A DNA stretch of 33,338 nucleotides from Oleispira sp051275515. GTDB lineage: Bacteria > Pseudomonadota > Gammaproteobacteria > Pseudomonadales > Oceanobacteraceae. This document shows, piece after piece, positions 6,448 through 14,224 of the stretch. The stretch is taken from contig JBNMOT010000018.1 of NCBI GenBank assembly GCA_051275515.1, positions 1 to 33,338 of the forward strand, written 5' to 3'. Numbering within the stretch: the first letter of the stretch is position 1; each line of letters starts with the position of its first letter. The notes beneath the pieces are model-generated. The model was not told the origin of the DNA, searched no databases, and worked only from the letters and a program-made list of their open reading frames with translations. A program made the translations under genes and the position numbers.

Positions 6448-7125
6448 TTGAATTCACCCGCACTCCAACATCTAGCAGTACCGGTCGAGTCAAAGCGAGA
6501 GCTCGCCAAAGCCAAAACTCGACAAGCATTACTGAAAAGTGCATTGCAGCTTTATAGTCAAAAAGGTGCGCAAGGCATGAGTATGAATAAAGTGGCCAAA
6601 GGCGCAGGCATCGCCCAGCCTAGTTTTTATAATCATTTTGATAGCCTGGATACGCTGCAAGATGAGTTGAGTGAGCAGCTGAAAACTAATTACCTATCCC
6701 CTATGCGTTCTGCTTGGGTGGATATGCTGAAAGATTATGACGTGCTGACGAAAGAAGCATTCAATCAGCGTTGTCAGCAAGGCTTAGCCATGATTTTTGA
6801 TTCGGCGTTTAAAAATATTGCGTTATTTCAACATTTAATCGAAGACCGCCCTCGCTTTAGTCCAAAGACAGAAAAAAAAGGACTAGGGAACTTAATTACC
6901 GACATACAAGAAGAGTGGACCGAAATATTTACTCAGGGATTGCTGCTATCTGGCCGTTCTTTTGAGCGCAGTGATGTCAACCTTTGTGTTGATATTGCGG
7001 CGGCGCAGGTTCATGAATTAATTTTGGGCTGTCACCAGCAACGTTATTCAAGACCACAAGCGGTGACTATTTTAAGCGCTAATTTTGACGCACTGTTTGT
7101 TAGTCTGTTTGCACGAAAGAAATAA
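6448..7125 (+). CDS. TetR/AcrR family transcriptional regulator
   Basis: This 225-residue repressor-type protein has an N-terminal TetR helix-turn-helix: ARQALLKSALQLYSQKGAQGMSMNKVAKGAGIAQPSFYNHF pattern in residues 24-65, with SFYNHF as the recognition-helix end. The C-terminal helical ligand domain is not recognisable to a specific inducer. The start is a TTG at 6448, seven bases after AAGGGAAG. The next ATG lies inside the HTH and cannot be the start. It is divergent from the OYE gene and 53 bases upstream of the molybdopterin oxidoreductase, in the same direction. It probably controls both via the twin palindromes at 6317-6355. Confidence 0.85.
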   Translation: MNSPALQHLAVPVESKRELAKAKTRQALLKSALQLYSQKGAQGMSMNKVAKGAGIAQPSFYNHFDSLDTLQDELSEQLKTNYLSPMRSAWVDMLKDYDVLTKEAFNQRCQQGLAMIFDSAFKNIALFQHLIEDRPRFSPKTEKKGLGNLITDIQEEWTEIFTQGLLLSGRSFERSDVNLCVDIAAAQVHELILGCHQQRYSRPQAVTILSANFDALFVSLFARKK

Positions 7126-7178
7126 GATTTTATACCGCGAAAACTATCGTTAATAAAAAATAAAAAGAGAGAGCGACT

Positions 7179-9317
7179 ATGGCCGAAGTACAAACACATT
7201 TTAGAACCTGCACATTATGCGAAGCGATGTGCGGTATTGAAATAAAGCATGAAGGCGAAAAAATTCTGTCGATTAAAGGGGATAAAAATGACCCTTTTTC
7301 GCAGGGTTATATTTGTCCAAAAGCGACGGCCTTACAAGATTTGCACGAAGACCCTGATCGTCTGCGCCAACCCATTGAAAGAACCGCGGACGGTTGGAAA
7401 GAAATTAGCTGGCCAGACGCCCTTGATAAAGTCGCGGCGGGTATCCAGTCAGTACAGCAGCAGCACGGTCAAAATGCTCTTGGTATTTACCTAGGAAATC
7501 CCAATGTCCATAACATGGGCAGCATGTTAACGGTTAAGCACTTATTAACCAGTCTAAAAACACGCAGTCGTTTCTCGGCCACCTCAATCGATCAATTACC
7601 GCACCATATTGTCTGCATGCATTTGTTTGGTCACATGCTGCGTATTCCTGTGCCTGACGTTAATCGCACCCAGTATATGCTGATCATTGGTGGCAACCCG
7701 TTAGCGTCTAATGGCAGCATCATGACCGCACCGAATATGCGTCAAAAATTAAAAGATATAAAAGCCCGCGACGGTAAGGTCGTGGTGATAGATCCAAGGC
7801 GTACCGAAACCGCAGAGATGGCCAGTGAACATCACTTTATTCGCCCAGCCACCGATGTCTTATTGTTGTTAGCGATGGTGAATGAAATTTATCTGCAAGG
7901 CTTTGCTAAAGGCAATAAAGCGTCTGCTTTAGCACCCGACATTGAGCGTATCGGATCTTTCGCCAAAGATTACAGTGCCGAGTCGGTGGCCAGTATTACT
8001 GGAATTACTGCCGTTGAAATTAAACGCCTAGTGAAAGAATTTTGTGAGGCTGAAAGCGCCGTCTGTTACGGACGCATGGGCGTATCAGTACAAGAGTTTG
8101 GTTTGTTAAGCCAGTATCTCATTATGGTGATGAATATCATTACCGGTCGCTTAGATGAAGTGGGGGGGTTAATGTTCCCTAACCCTGCGGTCGATTTGGT
8201 GAATAATTCGGGACCCGGCTATTTAGGCAAGAGACATAGCCGAGTGAGTAAGCTTCCCGATTTTAATGGGGATTATCCGGTTGTTGCCATGGCCGATGAA
8301 ATGCTGGTGGAAGGAGAAGGCCAGATAAAGGCGTTTATTAACGTGGCTGGTAATCCGGTGTTAAGTACCCCTAACGGTGAGAAATTAGATAAAGCACTGT
8401 CACAATTAGATTTTATGGTGTCGTTTGATTATTTCGTCACTGAAACCAGTTGTCATGCCAATATCATCTTGCCCCCCGTATCGCCCTTAGAGCGCGACCA
8501 TTATGACCTCACCTTTAATGGTTTTGCGGTGCATAATGTCGCTAAATATTCACCGGCGTTATTCACCAAGAAAGCGAATGAAAAACACGATTGGCAAATT
8601 AACCTAGAACTCGCCAAGCGTTTGGATAAAAAAGCCCCTTTTGCGACTAAGGTAGAGCGTTGGTTAACCAAAATATTGGGCCCTAAATTTTTACTCGACC
8701 AAGGTTTAAAACGTGGGCCATATGCCGACATTAATCTCAAGAAACTGAAACAAAACCCTCATGGTATCGATCTAGGGCCTCTGCAAAGTATGTTGCCGAA
8801 AGCCTTAAAGCATAAAGATAAACAGATTCATTTGAACGTCGATTTCTATCAAGCCGATTTAGATCGTGTGCAAGAGATGATTCAGCAATATGATGATAGT
8901 CAGCTTCTCTTAATTGGCCGTCGTCATGTGCGCAGCAATAATTCATGGTTGCATAATAGCCATCGTTTAGTGAAAGGAAAGCCACGCTGTACCTTAATGT
9001 TGCATCCTGAAACGGCTAAGCAGCAAGGCATTGAAAACGGTCAAGATGTTAAGGTCACTTCTCGGGTTGGCAGTATCATCATTGCCGCAGAAGTGACGGA
9101 TGAGCTGATGCCCGGGGTGGTGAGTATTCCTCATGGTTGGGGTCATGGTCGTAAAGGTGTTAAACAAAAGATTGCTCAGGCCCATGCCGGTGTGAGTGTT
9201 AATGACCTGACCGACGAAACCTTGATTGATCAGTTAAGTGGAAATGCGGCGGTGAATGGCGTGCCGGTTACGTTAGAGGCACTTGAACTAGAGGCTGAAA
9301 AGTTGGCAGCCGTTTAG
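7179..9317 (+). CDS. molybdopterin-dependent oxidoreductase with N-terminal 4Fe-4S site
   Basis: This 712-residue protein of the DMSO-reductase superfamily carries C11-x2-C14-x3-C18-x27-C46 for a [4Fe-4S] cluster, followed by K48 as in nitrate reductase- and formate dehydrogenase-like enzymes. Later come ATSIDQLPHHIVCMHLFGH near residues 144-162, the IIGGNPLASNGS cofactor-binding region, and VVVIDPRRTETA. A C-terminal molybdopterin dinucleotide-binding domain starts near 595. No Tat signal is present, so it acts in the cytoplasm. The Mo ligand cannot be assigned with certainty; the family is often found without a known substrate. The ATG has AAAGAGAGAG upstream. It shares a putative operon with the TetR gene and is followed by a strong terminator. 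The pairing with an OYE-family reductase suggests a joint catabolic or detoxifying redox pathway. Confidence 0.87.
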   Translation: MAEVQTHFRTCTLCEAMCGIEIKHEGEKILSIKGDKNDPFSQGYICPKATALQDLHEDPDRLRQPIERTADGWKEISWPDALDKVAAGIQSVQQQHGQNALGIYLGNPNVHNMGSMLTVKHLLTSLKTRSRFSATSIDQLPHHIVCMHLFGHMLRIPVPDVNRTQYMLIIGGNPLASNGSIMTAPNMRQKLKDIKARDGKVVVIDPRRTETAEMASEHHFIRPATDVLLLLAMVNEIYLQGFAKGNKASALAPDIERIGSFAKDYSAESVASITGITAVEIKRLVKEFCEAESAVCYGRMGVSVQEFGLLSQYLIMVMNIITGRLDEVGGLMFPNPAVDLVNNSGPGYLGKRHSRVSKLPDFNGDYPVVAMADEMLVEGEGQIKAFINVAGNPVLSTPNGEKLDKALSQLDFMVSFDYFVTETSCHANIILPPVSPLERDHYDLTFNGFAVHNVAKYSPALFTKKANEKHDWQINLELAKRLDKKAPFATKVERWLTKILGPKFLLDQGLKRGPYADINLKKLKQNPHGIDLGPLQSMLPKALKHKDKQIHLNVDFYQADLDRVQEMIQQYDDSQLLLIGRRHVRSNNSWLHNSHRLVKGKPRCTLMLHPETAKQQGIENGQDVKVTSRVGSIIIAAEVTDELMPGVVSIPHGWGHGRKGVKQKIAQAHAGVSVNDLTDETLIDQLSGNAAVNGVPVTLEALELEAEKLAAV

Positions 9318-9349
9318 TCGGGTGCCCATTGTTAATTGATAATAATGAA

Positions 9350-9379
9350 GGCGTTTACAGACTGTAAACGCCTTTTTTT
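9350..9379 (+). terminator. rho-independent terminator after the molybdopterin oxidoreductase gene
   Basis: GGCGTTTACA (9350-9359) pairs perfectly with TGTAAACGCC (9363-9372) across a three-base loop and is followed by seven T residues. Confidence 0.92.
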
Positions 9380-9472
9380 ATGCCGACTATCTGCTTCCCA
9401 TCCGCTTGCTGTTATACTGAAGCCATTAGACTCCTATTCCCCCCTTATTTAGACCCAAATTGAGACTTTACT

Positions 9473-10882
9473 ATGTCATTTTCCAAACTTGGATTAAGCG
9501 CCCCTATTGTTAAGGCGGTCGCTGACTTGGGTTATACCAAGCCGACGCCTATTCAAAAAGAAGCAATTCCTGCTGTATTGTCGGGTAAAAACATTCTGGG
9601 TACGTCTCAAACGGGTACCGGCAAAACCGCCAGCTTTGTATTGCCGATGTTAGAGAAACTTTCTTCTCATAAAAAACAAGACGACATTCTGCGTGGCAAG
9701 CGTATCCGCGCCCTGATCCTTACGCCAACGCGTGAACTAGCGGTACAGATTGAAGAAAGTGTTGCTCAATACAGCAAGTACCTTGATCTTAACTCTATGG
9801 CCCTTTATGGCGGCGTCGATGTTGAGCCGCAAAAAGAACGTCTAATTGAAGGTATTGATATTCTAGTCGCGACCCCAGGTCGTTTATTAGATCTAGTACA
9901 CCAGCGCGCCGTCTACTTTGATGAAGTAGAGATGCTGGTTTTAGATGAAGCCGACCGTATGTTGGATATGGGCTTTATTGACGATATTAGTAAAATTATT
10001 GAACGCCTACCGTTTGATCGTCAGAACCTATTATTCTCAGCAACGATTAACGAAGATGTACGCAAGTTAGCGGACAGTTTTTCTGGCGATGGTTTTTCGG
10101 GTGTGGGTTTTGAAAACAAAGAATTTTATGACGATTTAGAAGATATTGTTATCTCTCCTTCATCAACAACGGCTGAAACGATTAGCCAGTGGTTAGTGGC
10201 GATCGATAAAGATACGAAATCGGCCTTGCTGAGCCATTTGATCCTTGAAGAAAAATGGGATCAAGCACTGATCTTTATCGAGAAAAAGCACGGCGCCGCG
10301 AAACTGGTAAGCCAGCTAGAAAAGCGTGGTATTAAAGCCGATTGTATTCACGGTGATAGAAGCCAAGCGATGCGTGAAAAAACCTTAGCGGCGTTTAAAT
10401 CAGGCGAATTAAAATACCTAGTGGCGACGGGTATTGCGGCGCGTGGTATTGATATTGGTTCCTTAACACGGGTAGTGAATTACGATCTACCGTTTAAGCC
10501 AGAAGAATACATTCACCGTGTGGGCCGTACAGGCCGAGCGGGCACTTCTGGACAAGCGATCTCTTTTGTTGCGGCGGGTGACTTTAAAAACCTGTGCGCG
10601 ATCGAAAGCCGTTTAGGTCACCTTATTGATCGTAAAGAAATTGAAGGCTTTGTTGTTCGCAAAGAAGTGCCCGTATCAATTCTTAACTATGTCCCTAAGC
10701 ACCTAAGAGCAGGGCATGCAGGCTCTGATACTAACTCGCCATATTATGGCAAGGGCGCAGGCAAAAGCAGCACCAAGAAAAAAATGGAAGGTGCAGGAAA
10801 AGCCGAAAAAGGCCGAAAAGCAGACGCTAAAAAAGTGGATCACGCTAAAGGTAAAAAAACCAATGCTTGGGATCGTAAGTAG
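9473..10882 (+). CDS. DEAD-box ATP-dependent RNA helicase, RhlE-like
   Basis: This 469-residue helicase has the two RecA-like domains of the DEAD-box family. The Q motif is GYTKPTPIQ (20-28), motif I SQTGTGKT (45-52), Ia PTRELA, Ib TPGR, II DEAD (near 157), III SAT, IV IFIEKK, V ARGIDIG and VI HRVGRTGRAG. A Lys-rich, low-complexity tail (from about 420, KGAGKSSTKKKMEGAGKAEK) would bind RNA, as in RhlE proteins. It unwinds RNA secondary structure, probably in ribosome assembly or RNA decay. An insertion (FSGDGFSGVGFENKEFYDD) lies between the core domains. Which paralogue it is (RhlE, SrmB-like or other) cannot be settled from sequence reading alone. The ATG at 9473 gives the canonical MSFSKLGLS start; no strong ribosome-binding site is visible. 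Confidence 0.88.
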   Translation: MSFSKLGLSAPIVKAVADLGYTKPTPIQKEAIPAVLSGKNILGTSQTGTGKTASFVLPMLEKLSSHKKQDDILRGKRIRALILTPTRELAVQIEESVAQYSKYLDLNSMALYGGVDVEPQKERLIEGIDILVATPGRLLDLVHQRAVYFDEVEMLVLDEADRMLDMGFIDDISKIIERLPFDRQNLLFSATINEDVRKLADSFSGDGFSGVGFENKEFYDDLEDIVISPSSTTAETISQWLVAIDKDTKSALLSHLILEEKWDQALIFIEKKHGAAKLVSQLEKRGIKADCIHGDRSQAMREKTLAAFKSGELKYLVATGIAARGIDIGSLTRVVNYDLPFKPEEYIHRVGRTGRAGTSGQAISFVAAGDFKNLCAIESRLGHLIDRKEIEGFVVRKEVPVSILNYVPKHLRAGHAGSDTNSPYYGKGAGKSSTKKKMEGAGKAEKGRKADAKKVDHAKGKKTNAWDRK

Positions 10883-10920
10883 AGTTCCTATTTTTGTAGA
10901 AAAGCTGATAAAGAAAGACG

Positions 10921-11262
10921 ATGAAAAAAACAGATAAGACGTTAGAGAATACGCTAGTCACTTTGTTAACCAAAGTCTGTGAACAATCACTGAAAAGTCT
11001 CGATGGCTTTCAGTGGCTCACGCACTTAGTTAACTATAAGGACTTTCCGCGTTCTCTTACGATTATCTGTGTGTTTGATAGCCAAGAGCAGGTATCAGAA
11101 TTATTAGCCTCACCGAATCATCAGTATTTGGTGAGCGCTATCGTTGAGCAATTAAGTACCGCAGGGATTAAATTGCCCAACATTCAAAAACAGATTCAAT
11201 TTGATAGCGAAGAGGCCTGCAACTTAGAGCATGCGGGTAAATGGAACCGTCGCTTAAAATAA
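10921..11262 (+). CDS. conserved small protein, sometimes annotated as Fis-family
   Basis: This 113-residue soluble protein starts MKKTDKTLENTLVTLLTKVCE. It resembles a short family widespread in marine gammaproteobacteria, with a conserved DGFQWLTHLVNY core (28-39), a FPRSLTIICVFD strand, and a C-terminal region around FDSEEACN. It is sometimes labelled a Fis-family regulator, but I see no helix-turn-helix to justify that name. The upstream sequence AAAGAAAGACG gives a weak ribosome-binding site. It follows the helicase gene by 38 bases in the same direction, so co-transcription is likely. Function is unknown. Confidence 0.7.
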   Translation: MKKTDKTLENTLVTLLTKVCEQSLKSLDGFQWLTHLVNYKDFPRSLTIICVFDSQEQVSELLASPNHQYLVSAIVEQLSTAGIKLPNIQKQIQFDSEEACNLEHAGKWNRRLK

Positions 11263-11307
11263 TCATCTCTCATGAAAACCCTAATCACTTTTAGCGTGCC
11301 TCCATAT

Positions 11308-11769
11308 TCACTGTTCGTTTTCGTCAATATCCTTATGAGTGACTTTGCCAATGTCAGTGCCAATACCTTTTCGAATGACGTTACCACTGGTCTTATTGAC
11401 GATGCTGATACTGCTGTACACCACGTCTGAGATGAGGTCGTGAGTGCCACGAACAACTTGGGTAGTGTGACGGGTAACGGCAATGTTTTCGAGGATACCG
11501 AAGGGAATGGCGGCGATGCCTTTGTGAAGGGTGCGTACGATAGAGGTCGTCGTGTCGATGGTATCTTCGAGTATTTCTTGCGTTTCGAGCAGTTGTAATT
11601 GGTTTTCGATCAATAGCGCGAGCTCGGTTTGATGGCTGCTGACGTGCAATAAATAGCTCTCACACTGTTGGCGCAGGCCGTATTGTCGCCAAGCGATAGT
11701 AAGGGTGCTAGCGCTGATTAGAAGCGTAGCACTGGTAATAATAAATAGTAGGAAGGGGCTAAGTAACAT
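11308..11769 (-). CDS. small membrane-anchored hypothetical protein (second gene of a pair)
   Basis: I do not recognise this 153-residue protein. It has one hydrophobic N-terminal segment (LLSPFLLFIITSATLLISAS, residues 2-21) that would act as a membrane anchor. A predicted coiled-coil or helical stretch follows (QTELALLIENQLQLLETQEILED, near 47-69), then a polar C-terminus. Its start codon overlaps the 3' end of the upstream gene by 11 bases, so translation is probably coupled. Both genes share the design of a single N-terminal membrane segment followed by a cytoplasmic or periplasmic domain, which suggests partner proteins. Confidence 0.6.
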   Translation of the reverse strand: MLLSPFLLFIITSATLLISASTLTIAWRQYGLRQQCESYLLHVSSHQTELALLIENQLQLLETQEILEDTIDTTTSIVRTLHKGIAAIPFGILENIAVTRHTTQVVRGTHDLISDVVYSSISIVNKTSGNVIRKGIGTDIGKVTHKDIDENEQ

Positions 11770-12127
11770 GAACTTTTACTTCGGCTATGACGCCAAAGCT
11801 CGGCAGTTGTTGGGCCAGAATGTCTCGGGCTTCCTTGTACACTAACTTGTTGATCGTCTCGGGTGCCAGACTCATAAAGTGTTTAGCGAATTTAGATTTT
11901 GCGATGGCTAGCTCAGTAGGATTGAGTATTTCCACGGTAATGATGCGTCTTTTATGCTCCAGCCCAAGATTCTTCAAGTTGGCTGGAATAACGGTATTGG
12001 TGGTGGCCAAACAGGCCGCCTCTAATAATAATGCTTGGGTTTGCTGATGGCTGCGAAACCACAGCAACAACAGCGTGATACTGATGGCCATATTGGTTAG
12101 TAGTAAGAATGTGATAAAAATGTTCAT
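11759..12127 (-). CDS. small membrane-anchored hypothetical protein (first gene of a pair)
   Basis: This unrecognised 122-residue protein has one N-terminal transmembrane segment (IFITFLLLTNMAISITLLLLW, residues 3-23). A soluble alpha/beta-looking domain follows, with KRRIITVEILNPTELAIAKSKF and a C-terminal VIAEVKVHV strand. It overlaps the following gene by 11 bases. The 199 bases upstream, to the thioesterase gene on the other strand, contain no other clear element. A function in the envelope is only inferred from the anchor. Confidence 0.6.
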   Translation of the reverse strand: MNIFITFLLLTNMAISITLLLLWFRSHQQTQALLLEAACLATTNTVIPANLKNLGLEHKRRIITVEILNPTELAIAKSKFAKHFMSLAPETINKLVYKEARDILAQQLPSFGVIAEVKVHVT

Positions 12128-12326
12128 GTGAAACCTGCGTGGTTGAGCTTAATAAAGTGTCTAAGCTAAAGTACCATAATGTGGATGCTTGGAATACTTA
12201 TGCCACCACTGCTATACCTAAAACAGAATATGTGGCAAGGGTCATCGTCGTAATACTACCGTTGTAGACTTTCTAATGAAACACAGCGCAATACACTGAG
12301 TTGTTCACTTTAAAAGTAATTAATGT

Positions 12327-12794
12327 ATGAATAAAGCAACGTTTGACTGGCAGTATTCAAATCCTTATTTGCAAGACATTAGGGTAAAGGCTGAAGATAC
12401 CGATAAGTTGGGGCATACCAATAATGTGCGCTATTTAGAGTGGCTAGAAAGCATCTCTTGGCAGCATATAGAGGTGTTGGGCTGTGGCTGGGATCTCATT
12501 GAGCAGCTAGGTAAGGCGATGGCGATCGTCAGAACCGAAATTGATTATATTAACGCCTCCTATGAAAACGAAGCGTTATGTTTGGCGACCTGGATTACCT
12601 CGAGTGATATGAAGCTGCAATCTTCACGACACTTTCAGCTAGTGCGTTTGTCCGATCAAAAATTAATTTTAAAAGCCAAGATGAATTTTGTGTGTATTTC
12701 ATTAAAATCTGGCAAGCCCGCTAAGATGAGCAAAGAGATAATTGAAGCGCATGAGCTTGGTATGCAGCAAAGCAGCGGGGAAGGGGCTATTTGA
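12327..12794 (+). CDS. hot-dog fold acyl-CoA thioesterase (4HBT family)
   Basis: This 155-residue protein carries the 4-hydroxybenzoyl-CoA-thioesterase-type motif RVKAEDTDKLGHTNNVRYLEWLE (residues 19-41), with the Asp (D24 or D26) and the GHxNNxxY-x2-WxE pattern on the central helix. It should hydrolyse an acyl-CoA thioester in the cytoplasm. Similarity in layout is to the YbgC/FadM group; chain-length specificity cannot be read. The TIDYIN-like strand (TEIDYINASYENEAL) is typical of the fold. It is transcribed alone, convergent with the downstream SDR gene. Together with the crotonase it points to fatty acyl-CoA metabolism. Confidence 0.82.
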   Translation: MNKATFDWQYSNPYLQDIRVKAEDTDKLGHTNNVRYLEWLESISWQHIEVLGCGWDLIEQLGKAMAIVRTEIDYINASYENEALCLATWITSSDMKLQSSRHFQLVRLSDQKLILKAKMNFVCISLKSGKPAKMSKEIIEAHELGMQQSSGEGAI

Positions 12795-12826
12795 ATCCGA
12801 TATATTGAGCCAGCCTTTTATAAATG

Positions 12827-13603
12827 TTATCTGCTTAATAACGTCATCACGAATCGATTAACACATGCTGGAGAGACATTTGATAATGCATGCAGAGCAC
12901 CATAAAATGAACTCACCGTTCTGTGGGTTTTCGGTGCCTTCACTTGCTTGTCGATAACCGCGACGACATCTTCAGCGGTTAGATTTGTTCCTAGTCGTTC
13001 TAATACTTTAGCCGATTTTTTCTGCGAATTAACCATATTAGTCGCAACAAAAGGCGGTAGAACATCGCACACCCTAATGCCATATTTAAGCCACTCAAGT
13101 TCCAGTGCTTCTGTTATCGCTTTTACCGCAAACTTACTGGCTGAATAACTGGCGAGTTCGGGCACACCATAATCACTGCTGGCAGAAGACATATTAACAA
13201 TGGTGCTTTGGGTATTATTTTTTAAATACGGCCACGCTGCCTGTGATAAATTTATGACGCCCATGACATTCACATTTACAATACGTGCATGCTGTTCATT
13301 CGATATATCTTGAAAAGCACCAATCTCAAGTATGCCTGCGTTGTTCAGTAATACAGACAAGGTGTCACCATTCTCAGAACAAAATTCAGCTATAACTTGT
13401 GTAGCCTGTGCAAAGTCACAGACATCCAATGCATACAGCCGAATATTGCTGTCATCCCACTGCGCAGTAACCTCTTTCAGCAGCGATAAATTCAAATCAG
13501 CCATACCCACAAGATAACCGAGTTGATAAAAATGACGCGCAGCTGCTAAACCAATTCCCGCCGCCGCACCTGTTATAAATATTGTCTTGCGCTGAGTGTT
13601 CAT
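12827..13603 (-). CDS. short-chain dehydrogenase/reductase (SDR)
   Basis: This 258-residue classical SDR has TGAAAGIG (11-18) for dinucleotide binding and NNAG (87-90). Its catalytic set includes Ser near 140 (NMSSASS) and YSASK (Tyr153, Lys157). D37 in MADLNL favours NAD(H) over NADP(H) by family rule. The PPFVATNM loop after the active site is the usual substrate-lid region. The specific substrate is unknown; alcohol or ketone groups on lipids or steroids are common for such enzymes. It is convergent with the thioesterase gene, with 32 bases between stops. Its upstream 280 bases, to the tRNA, hold only a terminator. Confidence 0.85.
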   Translation of the reverse strand: MNTQRKTIFITGAAAGIGLAAARHFYQLGYLVGMADLNLSLLKEVTAQWDDSNIRLYALDVCDFAQATQVIAEFCSENGDTLSVLLNNAGILEIGAFQDISNEQHARIVNVNVMGVINLSQAAWPYLKNNTQSTIVNMSSASSDYGVPELASYSASKFAVKAITEALELEWLKYGIRVCDVLPPFVATNMVNSQKKSAKVLERLGTNLTAEDVVAVIDKQVKAPKTHRTVSSFYGALHALSNVSPACVNRFVMTLLSR

Positions 13604-13843
13604 AGTTGGCCTGTGTTAAATGTAAGTTTTATTATAATGATACTTGGTTAGTCTATGGTCTAAAGGGACGTATGTTTGTGATTTCCAGACAGAGTGAGTC
13701 AATATATCAGTAAAGTTGTATTGAGAATAAGAGCAGAGGGCTATTATGATGCAAGTAAAGGCGAGACTTATGTCAGAGGTAAGAGATAGGTTGAGGGCTG
13801 GCTGCAATTTATTGCTTGTTATCAATAATCCGTCACGCATAAA

Positions 13844-13877
13844 AAAACCCGCTAATGATCATTCATTAGCGGGTTTT
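13844..13877 (-). terminator. terminator of the tRNA-Met gene (bidirectional shape)
   Basis: AAAACCCGCTAATGA (13844-13858) pairs with TCATTAGCGGGTTTT (13863-13877) across a four-base loop. Read on the minus strand it ends in a T run of seven, just after the tRNA 3' end. Confidence 0.9.
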
Positions 13878-13883
13878 ATAATT

Positions 13884-13960
13884 TGGTAGCTATGGGCAGA
13901 CTTGAACTGCCGACCCCAGCATTATGAATGCTGTGCTCTAACCAACTGAGCTACATAGCT
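13884..13960 (-). tRNA. tRNA-Met (CAU), elongator type
   Basis: The 77-nt minus-strand sequence folds as a full cloverleaf. The acceptor stem is AGCTATG with CATAGCT, followed by encoded ACCA. The D arm is GCTCAGTTGGTTAGAGC. The anticodon stem CAGCA/TGCTG flanks loop TTCATAA, giving anticodon CAT. The T arm contains GTTCAAGTC. It lacks the three G-C pairs of initiator tRNA. A tRNA-Ile with lysidine-modified CAU is the alternative; the overall sequence resembles elongator Met more. Confidence 0.93.
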
Positions 13961-13995
13961 ATACTTTAGTAGCTTTCGCCTCTTAAGTGGCGCGT

Positions 13996-14023
13996 ATTAT
14001 GTCACCATTTTAATTTTCGTCAA
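13996..14023 (-). promoter_or_regulatory. promoter of the tRNA-Met gene
   Basis: On the minus strand TTGACG (14018-14023) and CATAAT (13996-14001) are separated by 16 bp. A GC-rich ACGCGCC discriminator follows, typical of stable-RNA promoters under stringent control. Confidence 0.72.
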
Positions 14024-14150
14024 GCGATATTCTTCGATTATTTCAATTATTTGGCTATCTTTTCAACAGCTTAGGTTTTCATTTGCTCAACCCGGCTGGG
14101 GCGCTAATTGCACTCTGCGCCTAGGCATAACAAAGCAACGAGCGGGCATA

Positions 14151-14198
14151 AAAAAAGCGCTCTATTAACCTATTTCTAGGTCCGTAGAGCGCTTTTTT
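14151..14198 (-). terminator. terminator downstream of cysN
   Basis: AAAAAAGCGCTCTA (14151-14164) pairs with TAGAGCGCTTTTTT (14185-14198) over a 20-base loop. On the minus strand it ends in a T run 27 bases after the cysN stop. It is symmetrical enough to work in both directions. Confidence 0.88.
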
Positions 14199-14224
14199 AG
14201 CGTTTGCTAGCAAGCAAGGAAAGC

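Noticed and set aside
13616..13840. 74-residue minus-strand ORF between the SDR gene and the tRNA
   Set aside because: No ribosome-binding site, composition like random sequence, and no recognised features. I regard 13604-13843 as non-coding.
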